A stretch of 64,000 bases of DNA from a virus. Position numbers and translations under genes: made by a program. The notes below the pieces were generated by a model. It was given only the letters and a program-made list of their open reading frames with translations, was not told where the DNA came from and made no database searches. Positions 44,763-53,594 of the stretch are shown here, one piece after another. The stretch spans positions 21,925 through 85,924 of IMG/VR virus record IMGVR_UViG_3300037116_000081. One strand, given 5' to 3'. Every line of letters begins with the position of its first letter. Position 1 is the stretch's first letter.

Positions 44763-46133
44763 TTACTGACCGAAGCTCGCGACGGTCGAACGTCCGTCGA
44801 TGTTGACTCCACCCATGACTCCGACAATTTTCATATCCTGGTCCATACTGTAGAAGTCGCCCATCATCGGATCGACGCCGCCGCCCATCCGCATGGTGTT
44901 CGGCACCTTCTGGAAAATCTGCGGAGTCTCGAACCCTTGCAAGAAGCCAACTTCGGTAGCGGGCCGGTTCTGAGAATTCGGATCAACCGTGATGCCCCAC
45001 ATTTTGTGCTGGACACCGGAAGCCGTACACACGATCGGGATGTAAGGGTCCATAACCAATTGCAGGTTTTGGACAATCCAGTTTCCGACTTTCACAGCCT
45101 GTGCCGGGAAGCCAGTCGCACCAGCTTGCGTACCACCCTGGACTGATACCGTGACTTCCAGCATCTTCATCAAGTTCATTGCGGTGGCGTAATAGGACGG
45201 CGGGTACCACAGAATCATCGTGCCAGTGATCAGGATCGGGTCACCTGTCGAGTCGCGCATTCCTGCCAAGATCGCGCAAGCATCCTGTAGCCCTTGGATC
45301 GAAAGAGGAGGATTGTCGGACGATGCGCCGTTGGCGAGGTTGATGAGGTTGCCGTAGCCGGAGTTGTACAGCGTGGCGTTTGGTCCATTCGCGTCAACGT
45401 AAAAGCCGGTGATGAACTTGCTGATCCCACGGTTGCCCTGGATCGCGAGACGATTCGAGAGATCCTTGAAAATCCCGAGATCGTCATTCACGAACGCGCG
45501 CCAGTTCACCGAGGTCATCGACTGATAGAGCAACGGCTGATACTGAATCGGCGCCGTCGAGGTGGCTGCGGTCGCTGGCACGGCTCCATCTTGCGGAGCC
45601 GGGCCAAACAGAGCTTTCTGCGGAGGCGGTGCCGCGGCATCCATGGCCGTGTAGGGAGTCACCGCGCCGTCAAGCAGGTAGCGCGAGACCAAACGGAAAT
45701 CTCGAAGCGTGTGGATCTTGACCAGCGATTTGTTGACGATCGGGTAGGCGTTGTAGAAGCCATAGTACATCCGATCCAGCACGTCCACATAGAGCGCCTG
45801 GTAATCGGTGACCGACATCGTTTCGCGCAATCCCAACTGCCGGCCTCCGGGGTCTCCATAGATGCCCGGATACTTCTCCATCAGGTGGCGCACGAAAACT
45901 TCGTTGCGCGGTTGAATCGCTTCCTTGATGAAGATCGGATCGATTCGCCCCGCGAGAGCATCGGCATAAAGCCGAGCCGCTTCGAGAACTCGCCGGTCAT
46001 GTCCCGGCCCGGCATTGCGCCGTGCGGCCGCGAAGCCTTGCATGGACTTGTCGTCAGCTACCGGCCCAGCCAGGACACTGGAGCTGTCGAACCCACGCCC
46101 AGCTTCGCTTGCAATCATTGTCATTTTCGACAT
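44763..46133 (-). CDS. major capsid protein
   Basis: 456 residues, located between decoration and connector genes. N-terminal arm, then domain segments QPLLYQSMTSVNWRAFVNDD and IKEAIQPRNEVFVRHLMEKY; C-terminal beta strands (KVGNWIVQNLQLVMDPYIPI). Fits HK97-fold capsid proteins of the Mu-like/MuF-type phages. Position and size support assignment more than motifs. Confidence 0.82.
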   Translation of the reverse strand: MSKMTMIASEAGRGFDSSSVLAGPVADDKSMQGFAAARRNAGPGHDRRVLEAARLYADALAGRIDPIFIKEAIQPRNEVFVRHLMEKYPGIYGDPGGRQLGLRETMSVTDYQALYVDVLDRMYYGFYNAYPIVNKSLVKIHTLRDFRLVSRYLLDGAVTPYTAMDAAAPPPQKALFGPAPQDGAVPATAATSTAPIQYQPLLYQSMTSVNWRAFVNDDLGIFKDLSNRLAIQGNRGISKFITGFYVDANGPNATLYNSGYGNLINLANGASSDNPPLSIQGLQDACAILAGMRDSTGDPILITGTMILWYPPSYYATAMNLMKMLEVTVSVQGGTQAGATGFPAQAVKVGNWIVQNLQLVMDPYIPIVCTASGVQHKMWGITVDPNSQNRPATEVGFLQGFETPQIFQKVPNTMRMGGGVDPMMGDFYSMDQDMKIVGVMGGVNIDGRSTVASFGQ

Positions 46134-46138
46134 TGGTG

Positions 46139-46546
46139 TTAGCCTCCCGTCACAATCTCGACTACCGCTGTGGTGGAAGTCGTACCGCTGGTTACTGCCG
46201 GCGCGCTCGGATCAAGATTTCCGAAGAACGCGCCGCCGCTGGCAGCGTCGAGCGTGAACCCGTAAGTCACGTTCGTTGGGCCATCGGTTGTTCCGCCGTC
46301 CGCGTACACCTTGTCACCAGGATTGATCTGGTGGCCAGTTTGCGGAGACAACACCGTCGCTCCCACTACAGTGAGGTTAAAACTCCCGTTCAGCAGAAAC
46401 GTGGTGCCTCCGGTGTTGGCCTGGTAATTGTCCAACGCCACTGCCGGGATCTTGCCGAGCAGTACGGGTTGCCCTGCCACGATGCTCGAAGGACAAAGCG
46501 CAAAGCGCCGACTGGTCGGGGTTCCGGTAAATACTTGGTTCTTCAT
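46139..46546 (-). CDS. capsid decoration-like protein (DUF2190-like)
   Basis: 135 residues, beta-rich with VAGQPVLLGKIPAVALDNYQ, NGSFNLTVVGATVLSPQTGH and KVYADGG, matching DUF2190/gpD-like capsid stabilising proteins. Directly between protease and capsid genes. Confidence 0.75.
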   Translation of the reverse strand: MKNQVFTGTPTSRRFALCPSSIVAGQPVLLGKIPAVALDNYQANTGGTTFLLNGSFNLTVVGATVLSPQTGHQINPGDKVYADGGTTDGPTNVTYGFTLDAASGGAFFGNLDPSAPAVTSGTTSTTAVVEIVTGG

Positions 46547-48223
46547 TTAGGAAGCCCTCCCAGCTACCGCGAATTTCGCAGCTTCTTTGTTGCCCATCAG
46601 CTCTTCGAAAACACCGACCGATTCCTTAAAGGCTCGCTTGTCGGCTTTCCGTGCGGCCTTCTGATCGGCTTCGGTCATCTGCACAACCGGAGCGCCGCCC
46701 AAACCAGTGATCCGCCCCGCGCCGGTAAGCTCAGCGACATACTGACCCTCGGATTTGGCCTCAGCGTTCAGCCGTTCGGTGAACTTCGTCACGTCCAGCG
46801 CGCCGTCTTTCAACGGAAGCGCTTCGCGCAACACAGTCTCGATGACTTTGCGCTTGGACGATTCGGGGAGCGTGACGGATTCGAGAAGCTTGGTTGCTTC
46901 CTCCCGCGCATCGCCCTTCAATGCTCGCTCAGTGAGCGAGACAACAGGAGTTTGCACGGCAGCTAGCGCCGCGGTTACGGCTGCTGCTGTGGTGGTCTCC
47001 ACTAGCTTTTTGATTTCTTCGTCTGTCATAGTGCTCTCCTGTTGAGATTGCGGCTTAGCCGCCTCGGTCAAAATCATTCCACCGGCCCCAGCTCGCGTTA
47101 CGACATCCACGCTTTCGGCGCCGGTCAACTGTTTCAAGATCGGTACTCCGTCACGCATCTTGCCGGCTTCGGCTACTCCAGATGCTCGAATGCTCATGCC
47201 GGTAAAAGCTGCTTTCTCTTTCACGAGAGGAGCATAGTCGCTGGTGAACAGCGCGCTACCGTACAAGCCAGGTCCAGCTTTGCCGGCTTCATCGTAGTAG
47301 GCGTTCGACTCCAAAGCGCCCGCGAGTTTGTGCCAATCGCCTTCCGGCCGCGCCGATTCTTCCGCAGAGGTCGCATGGTTGATGTAGATGTGCGTGCCCT
47401 TCGTGAAAACGTTCGGCCCGTCGCGCTTCAAAACTTCGGCGGGATAGAAAGCTGAGGAACCTTTACCTGGAGCGATGAGCTTGATTGGCATCCGCACCGA
47501 GTCGCCAGCCGACTCGACCAGGTGCAACGCAGTTTCTTTTCTCCAATCGCTCGACTCGACAAGCTTCAGCGTGCCAGCCTCTGTGTGCGAAGTTTGGGAC
47601 TCGGTTGCGTCCGCTCCGTCTTGCCAAGCTTTGGGCAGGTATTTCGTCCAGCCCTTTTTCTTCGCAATCCGAATGATGCTCGACTTCAGCGAGTCGGTGC
47701 TCTTATTGTCCGAGCCAGCGCGCCCCATGGATCGCACAGCCGCCATCACATCCGCTGGTTTCAAGATTGGAAAGCTTTTGCCCTTGCCGGCGAAGTCCGA
47801 GGAGTCAGCGGCGTCACGTTCCGACTTCGCAATGAACCGCTCAGCGAAAAGCATCCGGCGCCCATCGTGATCCAACGCTTTCGCGCGCTTCGCCTCATCG
47901 GTTGACATCCCAACGTAATGATCTTCCTCGTCGGCTTCTTCGTCGTACACCGTCCGGGGAATCACATTGATGGCCTGGTCGTCGTCAATCGCCGTGGTGC
48001 GCTTGCCGTTCACCATTCCGATTTCATACGGAGCTTTCCAGGTGTCGGAATCGGCGTGGAAAACCACGTCGCCTGATTCATCGTCACCGTAGATGTCGCA
48101 CACGTAGCAGTACTCGCCTGGGAACATGTCGCGCAGCTCGTCCGAGAGCGCTGCGCAAATGTCTTTTTGGGAAAGTTCGAGAGCTTCCTGGAGAGCGAGC
48201 GCTTGGGTCCGGCTATACGCCAT
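46547..48223 (-). CDS. capsid maturation protease with scaffold-like tail
   Basis: 558 residues. Residues ~1-230 form an extra N-terminal region (EYCYVCDIYGDDESGDVVFH; TIAKKKG-like basic end). Residues ~240-390 form the protease core: PIKLIAPGKGSSAFYPAEVL, HINHATSAEE (catalytic His) and FTGMSIRASGVAEAG (catalytic Ser). The C-terminal ~150 residues are a charged helix (EEIKKLVETTTAAAVTAALA), scaffold-like. Cuts scaffold and capsid arms during maturation. Confidence 0.82.
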   Translation of the reverse strand: MAYSRTQALALQEALELSQKDICAALSDELRDMFPGEYCYVCDIYGDDESGDVVFHADSDTWKAPYEIGMVNGKRTTAIDDDQAINVIPRTVYDEEADEEDHYVGMSTDEAKRAKALDHDGRRMLFAERFIAKSERDAADSSDFAGKGKSFPILKPADVMAAVRSMGRAGSDNKSTDSLKSSIIRIAKKKGWTKYLPKAWQDGADATESQTSHTEAGTLKLVESSDWRKETALHLVESAGDSVRMPIKLIAPGKGSSAFYPAEVLKRDGPNVFTKGTHIYINHATSAEESARPEGDWHKLAGALESNAYYDEAGKAGPGLYGSALFTSDYAPLVKEKAAFTGMSIRASGVAEAGKMRDGVPILKQLTGAESVDVVTRAGAGGMILTEAAKPQSQQESTMTDEEIKKLVETTTAAAVTAALAAVQTPVVSLTERALKGDAREEATKLLESVTLPESSKRKVIETVLREALPLKDGALDVTKFTERLNAEAKSEGQYVAELTGAGRITGLGGAPVVQMTEADQKAARKADKRAFKESVGVFEELMGNKEAAKFAVAGRAS

Positions 48224-48509
48224 AAGTCACGCTCACTTTGTCGCTCGATGTGCCGTACACGAAGACCTGATCGAGGTAGTAGCCTTGCTGGTCGAAGGCA
48301 CCGCGCGGCAGAGTTACTGAGGTGCCGGTCGGAACCACGATGCCACGCGCAGAGCCCACGTTTTTATCGCCTACCCGAATGCTTGTACCATTCGCGACGA
48401 TTGTAATCCAGATGGCTTTGATGCCCACGGGACCTAGCGCGGTAGCGACTCCGCCAGGGGTAATATCAGCTACAGTTCCCAGTTGCACGTTTTCATCATC
48501 TTGCGACAC
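48213..48509 (-). CDS. hypothetical structural protein
   Basis: 98 residues from GTG 48509 with AAGGGG upstream (a TTG at 48527 is less likely). GVATALGPVGIKAIWITIVA and IRVGDKNVGSARGIVVPTG resemble small phage 'receptor-like' beta proteins. Starts the capsid operon. Confidence 0.6.
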   Translation of the reverse strand: MSQDDENVQLGTVADITPGGVATALGPVGIKAIWITIVANGTSIRVGDKNVGSARGIVVPTGTSVTLPRGAFDQQGYYLDQVFVYGTSSDKVSVTYGV

Positions 48510-48553
48510 GCTACCCCTTGCGTACAAGCTTTGTTGCGCTACAATCTGAATGT

Positions 48554-48666
48554 GCTGGTTCTGGCGAAATTGGCAAACGCTACCTGGTCGCGACCGGTCA
48601 ACGCGACGAAAGGTGTACCACGATCATGGTTGTAAAGGTTTCCGGTTCAAGCCCGGATAGCCAGCA
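48554..48666 (+). tRNA. tRNA-like structure, probably degenerate class II
   Basis: Acceptor GCTGGTT (48554-48560) pairs with AGCCAGC (48659-48665). The D-arm GCG-AAATTGGCAAA-CGC (48564-48580) has tRNA-Leu/Ser form. The T-arm TCCGG-TTCAAGC-CCGGA (48641-48657) is perfect. An anticodon-arm candidate is ACCTG-GTCGCGA-CCGGT (48582-48598), one mismatch, with a U33-like T. The ~42-nt variable region is too long for a normal tRNA, and one unpaired T sits before the 3' acceptor arm. Function or pseudogene unclear. Confidence 0.45.
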
Positions 48667-48877
48667 AAAGAGCCGCGCCGCCTACTTCCGCCAACGCCGC
48701 GAAACACTTCGGAAAACACGCGGAATGCAGGAGAAGCGGCTATTTCAACAGGGTGTGGAAGCTTTGAGGAAAACAGCTATCGAGGTATTCCGAGGGATCG
48801 GATTAGGGGAGATGAACGGCTACACCGCAGCCGAAGTGGTCAAAGACCTGAAACTGGATGTTCCACGTGAAACGTAG
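48626..48877 (+). CDS. small basic helical protein on the + strand
   Basis: Frame MVVKVSGSSPDSQQKSRAAY then FRQRRETLRKTRGMQEKRLF, ends VVKDLKLDVPRET. The only + strand gene in the right half. If the tRNA-like RNA is real the start is probably later, e.g. ATG 48725. Overlaps the cytosine methyltransferase end by 38 nt. Could be a small regulator. Confidence 0.4.
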   Translation: MVVKVSGSSPDSQQKSRAAYFRQRRETLRKTRGMQEKRLFQQGVEALRKTAIEVFRGIGLGEMNGYTAAEVVKDLKLDVPRET

Positions 48878-49736
48878 GCTTAAAGACTCTCGCAATATGC
48901 TGAGCCAGCGGAAAAGGAATCTTCGCGATTGCAGCAGAAGCAGCTTTACGGCCCGGTGATCTCGATGAGTACTTGTGTGTGAGACTTTCGGGATCGTGCC
49001 ACCATTCGCCGCCCTGCTTCGTGCCGGTGCTTTTCATCGCGTCTACGGCAGCGCCTTGGAAGCAACGGTTGGTATTCCCTTTGCCGTCGCGCCTCCATCC
49101 ACAATCACCAACTTTCATGGCTTGCCGGAGGGTGGGGATTGGCATCAGTGCTGGAAGATCGCCCCAAAGATAGTAGCTACCAAATTTCCACCGCGCCGCG
49201 CCAACCCACTTCTCAGCCCCGCGCACGTTCTCTACAATCAGCGGAATGTACCGCCCAGCCGCTTCCGATGCTTCCCGCTGCAATCGAAAGCACGTCTCAA
49301 ACAGCGTGTTATCCGGTGGCGCCTTCAGATGCTTTCTTCGCCAGATGGCCCACTCGGCCATGTCTTGCAATGTCATGCAGGGCGCGTCTCCGTCTTTACG
49401 TGCGTCCAGTGGCTTGTACTCCGGCAGTCTCCACCAACTCGGCTCCGGCAAGCCCACTTCTTCTGGCGTTAGAGCTTTCGACTGCTTCCACGGCATCGCT
49501 CGGTAGCTGTACGCCTGACATGGTGGGCTCGCCACGATCACATCAGCGTTGCGGAACTGCGAGCCGTGCAGCGTGGTAACGTCCTGCAAGACAAGTTGCC
49601 CTGGATACCCGCCAGTGCCGTAATCGTGGCGCTCAACATCAAACCCGATCACGTCCCAGCCTTCTGAGAGAAAGCCTTCCGCCCACCCACCGAGACCGCA
49701 GAACAGGTCAATCGCTAAAGGACGGATCTGGTTCAT
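48840..49736 (-). CDS. C5-cytosine DNA methyltransferase
   Basis: 298 residues from ATG 49736 (upstream in-frame starts overlap the previous gene). Motif I IDLFCGLGGWAEGF, motif IV VASPPCQAYS (catalytic Cys in PPCQ), motif VI-like VENVRGAE, and a final AIAKIPFPLAQHIARV. Complete enzyme, presumably modifies phage DNA against restriction. Second DNA methyltransferase besides 5892-6308. Confidence 0.88.
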   Translation of the reverse strand: MNQIRPLAIDLFCGLGGWAEGFLSEGWDVIGFDVERHDYGTGGYPGQLVLQDVTTLHGSQFRNADVIVASPPCQAYSYRAMPWKQSKALTPEEVGLPEPSWWRLPEYKPLDARKDGDAPCMTLQDMAEWAIWRRKHLKAPPDNTLFETCFRLQREASEAAGRYIPLIVENVRGAEKWVGAARWKFGSYYLWGDLPALMPIPTLRQAMKVGDCGWRRDGKGNTNRCFQGAAVDAMKSTGTKQGGEWWHDPESLTHKYSSRSPGRKAASAAIAKIPFPLAQHIARVFKPTFHVEHPVSGL

Positions 49737-50982
49737 AGCTGATTGAGCACCGACAATTCGGATGTGCGGGTGGCTCATCGTCTCCCGAATCAAACGGAGC
49801 TTCCGAGTCGATCGCTTCCATGTCGGCGTTGGCTTGGCAATCTTCGCAGGGATCGTCTTCCGTTTCCCAGGTCTTCAATACTGGCCCGTTGCCGCCGCGC
49901 CAGTCGTTTACGAAGTCCGCTGCGCCGCCGTGGTAAGCCTCCGACACTTCGTTGAGCGCCACGCTGTCAGCTCGCGAGTTTCCCGCCGCATCCGTTGTAG
50001 CCCATTCCTTGAACTGCGCCGCGACAAGTCCGAGAACCGCTGCGTGGGTCAGATCGCCGGCATAAGATCTGCTGATTGTGTCGCCCAATTGCTTTTGGGT
50101 CGTATCGTCCAGCTCGTCCTCGAGGTCCGTCACCGTTCTGGCGACTCCAGGAAGCGTCGGCAACGTTGGCTTAGCTTTCGCTTCCCGAGGTTTCGGCAGT
50201 TGCGCCTGGGCCAGCAGCGCGCCACTATCGTAGGCTTTAGCGACTACCGCTGCGTACATCCGGGAAAGGTTCGCATCCCGAATATGGAGCGCCGATCGCC
50301 AGTTATCCAAGCCGGCCGCTTTGATCGCCTTGGCCTGCTTTTTGAATCGCCCAACAACGGCTCTCTTGAGCTTCGCGACCAGCGGATCAATCACTTTGGC
50401 TCTGCTCGCGCGCCGCAAGTTCTCGGTGAGTTCCAAAGCTCCATCGGCTACCGCTTCCTCAGCCGCGCCTTCTCGAAGCTGCATGGCCAGCTTGGGAGTC
50501 AAGAACCAGCGAAAGCCGGTCAACGCCTCGTCACCTTCGATCACTTCCTTGTGATCGGTATTCACCATTGCCATCGAGCCGTGCGAGAAAAGATTGTGTC
50601 CAGCGTCGAATCCGAAACAGATCGCCGCGAGCATCGGCATTATGAGCGGATCGTGGGTCACGATCAGCACGCGGTAAGGATGCTCGGGATCTTCGTCCAC
50701 TCCGACACTGCGCACGATCCTACGCCACGCGTCGTTTGGGTTCCCATCAGGCTCCAACTGCGGAAATTCATACAGCGGCTCTTCGTCGGTCACTTCCACC
50801 ACGGTGTCAAACGCTCGCTCGAACGGACTACTGAACGTGAAGTCGAACTTCACTCCGAGGTCCTTCAGGTACTTTCGGATTGCCTTGCACTGCTCTTTCC
50901 CTAAATCAGTGAGTGTGCGATTCGGGTCCATCTGCGCGCCTGGTGTGCAGTGCGCATGACGCATCAAATAATATTTCGGCAC
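49708..50982 (-). CDS. fusion of a SixA-like phosphohistidine phosphatase and a MuF/SPP1 gp7-like head protein
   Basis: 424 residues, GTG start. Residues 1-150 carry all histidine-phosphatase motifs: LMRHAH (H9), SSPFERAFDT (R56) and VLIVTHDP (H110). A connecting region follows. Residues ~180-424 have the minor head protein pattern (FKKQAKAIKAAGLDNWRSAL, TISRSYAGDLTHAAVLGLVA) with the C-terminal cysteines PCEDCQ...HPNCRCSISYE of MuF/gp7 proteins. Located after the portal as usual for MuF. The fused phosphatase is unusual. Promoter 50989-51021 predicts a leaderless transcript. Confidence 0.8.
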   Translation of the reverse strand: MPKYYLMRHAHCTPGAQMDPNRTLTDLGKEQCKAIRKYLKDLGVKFDFTFSSPFERAFDTVVEVTDEEPLYEFPQLEPDGNPNDAWRRIVRSVGVDEDPEHPYRVLIVTHDPLIMPMLAAICFGFDAGHNLFSHGSMAMVNTDHKEVIEGDEALTGFRWFLTPKLAMQLREGAAEEAVADGALELTENLRRASRAKVIDPLVAKLKRAVVGRFKKQAKAIKAAGLDNWRSALHIRDANLSRMYAAVVAKAYDSGALLAQAQLPKPREAKAKPTLPTLPGVARTVTDLEDELDDTTQKQLGDTISRSYAGDLTHAAVLGLVAAQFKEWATTDAAGNSRADSVALNEVSEAYHGGAADFVNDWRGGNGPVLKTWETEDDPCEDCQANADMEAIDSEAPFDSGDDEPPAHPNCRCSISYEPDPSFSD

Positions 50983-50988
50983 GTTCGG

Positions 50989-51021
50989 ATGTTACCGTGT
51001 CCCGCGTAGTTGCGCAAGTAC
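50989..51021 (-). promoter_or_regulatory. palindromic -35 promoter of the phosphatase-MuF gene, leaderless type
   Basis: -35 TTGCGC (51012-51017) in TAGTACTTGCGCAACTA, 17-bp spacer, -10 TAACAT (50989-50994), 6 nt to GTG 50982. Confidence 0.7.
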
Positions 51022-51028
51022 TAAAGTT

Positions 51029-51136
51029 CTAGTTCTTAGACTCCCACACCAGTACCGGCCCGCGATTCGTCCACCACACCGTTGCCAGAAGTGTGCTGCA
51101 AAGATATTGCTCGCGGCGTGCAAAAAGTAGTTTCAT
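51029..51136 (-). CDS. 35-residue protein
   Basis: MKLLFARREQYLCSTLLATV then WWTNRGPVLVWESKN; ATGA overlap with 51133-51324. Very short, weakly hydrophobic. Confidence 0.4.
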   Translation of the reverse strand: MKLLFARREQYLCSTLLATVWWTNRGPVLVWESKN

Positions 51137-51324
51137 AACCTCAGCATCTCGATGGTGGGGTACTGGCTCCAGTGCTTCACCGCTCCGCTGTAAATCTTCG
51201 GCTCCCACGCCATTCCGCATTCCGGACACTCAAAACTCTTTAGCTCCGGGTTCGCCTCAGCAGCTTCAGTAAGCGCGTGATTGCAGCACAGTTCCGAATC
51301 TTCCTCGAAGGTTTGCAGCATCAC
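51133..51324 (-). CDS. zinc-ribbon protein
   Basis: 63 residues; LCCNHALTE and SFECPECGMAWEPK. Zinc ribbon of a small phage regulator type. Coupled both sides. Confidence 0.55.
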   Translation of the reverse strand: MMLQTFEEDSELCCNHALTEAAEANPELKSFECPECGMAWEPKIYSGAVKHWSQYPTIEMLRL

Positions 51325-51605
51325 GCCCCTGGTGGAAAGTCACCTTGATTGTAGTCCAGTAGTTTAAGCCAGACGTGCCAGCCACAGCCGCCGCCCGCCC
51401 ACCCTTGCACCGGAATCGCCTCAGTAGCGTGATAGTACGAAGCCGTTACCGTTCCATCCGCGTGAACGTGATGAGCCGCTGCCGTGTTTCTCTGGCCACA
51501 CCGGCAAACGATGATCGGTCGGCAAACTTTCCCGTCCCATGTGTGCGGTATCCAGCACGGCCCCGGAGTGCTGTAGTTACCTCTCGGGATTTCAGTGAGC
51601 ATCAT
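51321..51605 (-). CDS. hypothetical Cys/His protein
   Basis: 94 residues; IIVCRCGQRNTAAAHHVHAD and GGCGWHVWLKLLDY. Start overlaps the portal stop (ATGATG at 51600-51605). Confidence 0.5.
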   Translation of the reverse strand: MMLTEIPRGNYSTPGPCWIPHTWDGKVCRPIIVCRCGQRNTAAAHHVHADGTVTASYYHATEAIPVQGWAGGGCGWHVWLKLLDYNQGDFPPGA

Positions 51606-53584
51606 TTCCCGTTGACCGTCTCGTAAGCTTCCAGCGCGCCTTTCAGCTTGCTAAACGCCTCTTTGGTCGTAGCCCTCGGTTGCTGGCCCGGTTGCGGAAT
51701 GGCTGCCTGTTGCGGTGGTGGATCTATCCCGCCTGGCGCTTGCGGTGCGCCTCCAGGATCAGGCAACGCTTTCATGATCGGCGCCGGTAACGGTTCCTTC
51801 GTCCGGTCAGGATCGTACTCATCCTCGGGATACTGCTCTTCGGTCAACTCGTCGCCATTCTCCATCCCGAGCAATTCGTAGAGCCTTCGGACGCCCGCCT
51901 TCTCGTCAATGCCGACTACCTGCCCGCCTTTGTTGCCCAGCGTCATTGCGTCTGTCGTAGCCGTGATGAGCTGCGGGATGTCGCCCTCTCGAATCGCCGG
52001 AAAGCTCACCTTGACTTCAATCAAGTTCTTCTTTTTGGCGTCTGGATCAGCTTCCCACACCCACTGGCCGCGCTCGTTCTGGTAGCGCTTCATCTCAACG
52101 ATGCGTAACTTGACGCCGCCCGCCGCTTCTTTCAGCTTGCCGCCCGCCGCGCCGCTCGAAATCTTAAGCACGTATTTGGCGATGATCGTCAGATCCTCAC
52201 GCCATTCTTCCTGGAAAGCAAGAAATACCAACTCGGTCGGGCGATCCAACGTCGTCGCCGTCGCGAGGTTCCCGGTTGACACATCGCCGAGAAACGTTTC
52301 AGGAACGCCCTTGGTCATGCAGCACATCAGCTTATATTGCCTTACGTCTTCTGGATCACCTCCCCCACCCCGTGTGTTGAAAGCTTGCAAAGTAGTTCCC
52401 GGCCCGCTCGCGAAGATCGAAGCGTTTACTGCAGTTGGGTTCGTGTCCCAGATCGCGGCCGATGGCCCAACGGTTGTGCTCAATTGCTGCTTGGCGCCTT
52501 CCATGGCCTGCTGTCCACCCTTGGTAGTCAACGTAGCTACAATCTGAGCGAGCGATAGCCTGACGGTCATGCAGGCTTCAAGGAAGCGCCTCGCAGCGCG
52601 CGCCCAGTCGATTGCCGGGTACATCCTCGGACAGCCGAAAGTCCACTTGGCGACGTCGCCGCACTTGCGGTGATGCACCGGCGTGTCCCACATCACTGGG
52701 ATGCTATTGAAGCTCGCAGGCTTCGCGGTTGGCTCGTAGTTGAGCGCCGGGTAGTAAGCTTTTTGGCTCTTGAAATCCCAAATGCCGTTTGCTTCGTTCC
52801 AGAACTTCTGACTCCACACGCGAAGGAAATACCACTCAGTGTCCGAATCGTCCGGGTCTGAAACGATTTCCTGCATCTCGGTTGCGTCAATCGTGCGAAG
52901 CTTCACTTTGCCGGTGTTCACCTTGTCAGGAAAGAACGCGAAGAAGAGATTGCCGTCGTAGTCCTTCATTCTTTCCATCTTGGCCAAGCCGACTTGACCA
53001 AGGACAGCCGCGTTGTCTTCCCGGAACTCTTTCAGCACTTCATTGGCGGTTTCGTTTGTGCTCGACATCTCGACGCCACGCCCGAACACGTACGCCGCGC
53101 AAACATCGATCAGTCGGCGAAGGATCGGGTTCTTGATGTAGTAGAGCCGTGAAATCAGGATGATTTGCTGAATGCCCCATCGTGTGAATTCGAGCCACGA
53201 TAGATTGATCTGGCGTTGCCAATCCACGTTTTGAAGTGCCAACTCGATGTCTCCGAAAGCCCCTTGTGAGATTTGCGGGACACCTTCTCTCAACGGCACC
53301 GCGGATTCCTGAGCCATCGCCTGTTGAGCGCTCGCGATCAGACGATTACTTTGCTGGACTACTTCCTGTGAAATCTTCCACGGTCCCGAACCGGACATTC
53401 GTACAGCCTCAACCATCTCAGCAATGAGTTCCGCGCCGGCCTCACGTCGCTCGCGTTGCTTGGCGTCGAGCTCGATGTAGGCTTCAGCGATCGCACGCTC
53501 ACGAGCAGAAAGCGGAGGTTCAGGCTTTTGAGGAGAGAGGCGAAGGTAGAGCCGTTTGAGGAGAGCTAGAAACCATCGGCGCAT
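51602..53584 (-). CDS. portal protein
   Basis: 660 residues. Segments LISRLYYIKNPILRRLIDVC, YVFGRGVEMSS, FFAFFPDKVNTGKVKLRTID and KYVLKISSGA are in the order of siphovirus portal proteins; Pro/Gln-rich C-terminal tail. Twelve copies form the DNA channel. Confidence 0.85.
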   Translation of the reverse strand: MRRWFLALLKRLYLRLSPQKPEPPLSARERAIAEAYIELDAKQRERREAGAELIAEMVEAVRMSGSGPWKISQEVVQQSNRLIASAQQAMAQESAVPLREGVPQISQGAFGDIELALQNVDWQRQINLSWLEFTRWGIQQIILISRLYYIKNPILRRLIDVCAAYVFGRGVEMSSTNETANEVLKEFREDNAAVLGQVGLAKMERMKDYDGNLFFAFFPDKVNTGKVKLRTIDATEMQEIVSDPDDSDTEWYFLRVWSQKFWNEANGIWDFKSQKAYYPALNYEPTAKPASFNSIPVMWDTPVHHRKCGDVAKWTFGCPRMYPAIDWARAARRFLEACMTVRLSLAQIVATLTTKGGQQAMEGAKQQLSTTVGPSAAIWDTNPTAVNASIFASGPGTTLQAFNTRGGGGDPEDVRQYKLMCCMTKGVPETFLGDVSTGNLATATTLDRPTELVFLAFQEEWREDLTIIAKYVLKISSGAAGGKLKEAAGGVKLRIVEMKRYQNERGQWVWEADPDAKKKNLIEVKVSFPAIREGDIPQLITATTDAMTLGNKGGQVVGIDEKAGVRRLYELLGMENGDELTEEQYPEDEYDPDRTKEPLPAPIMKALPDPGGAPQAPGGIDPPPQQAAIPQPGQQPRATTKEAFSKLKGALEAYETVNGK

Positions 53585-53594
53585 TTACCGGGAA

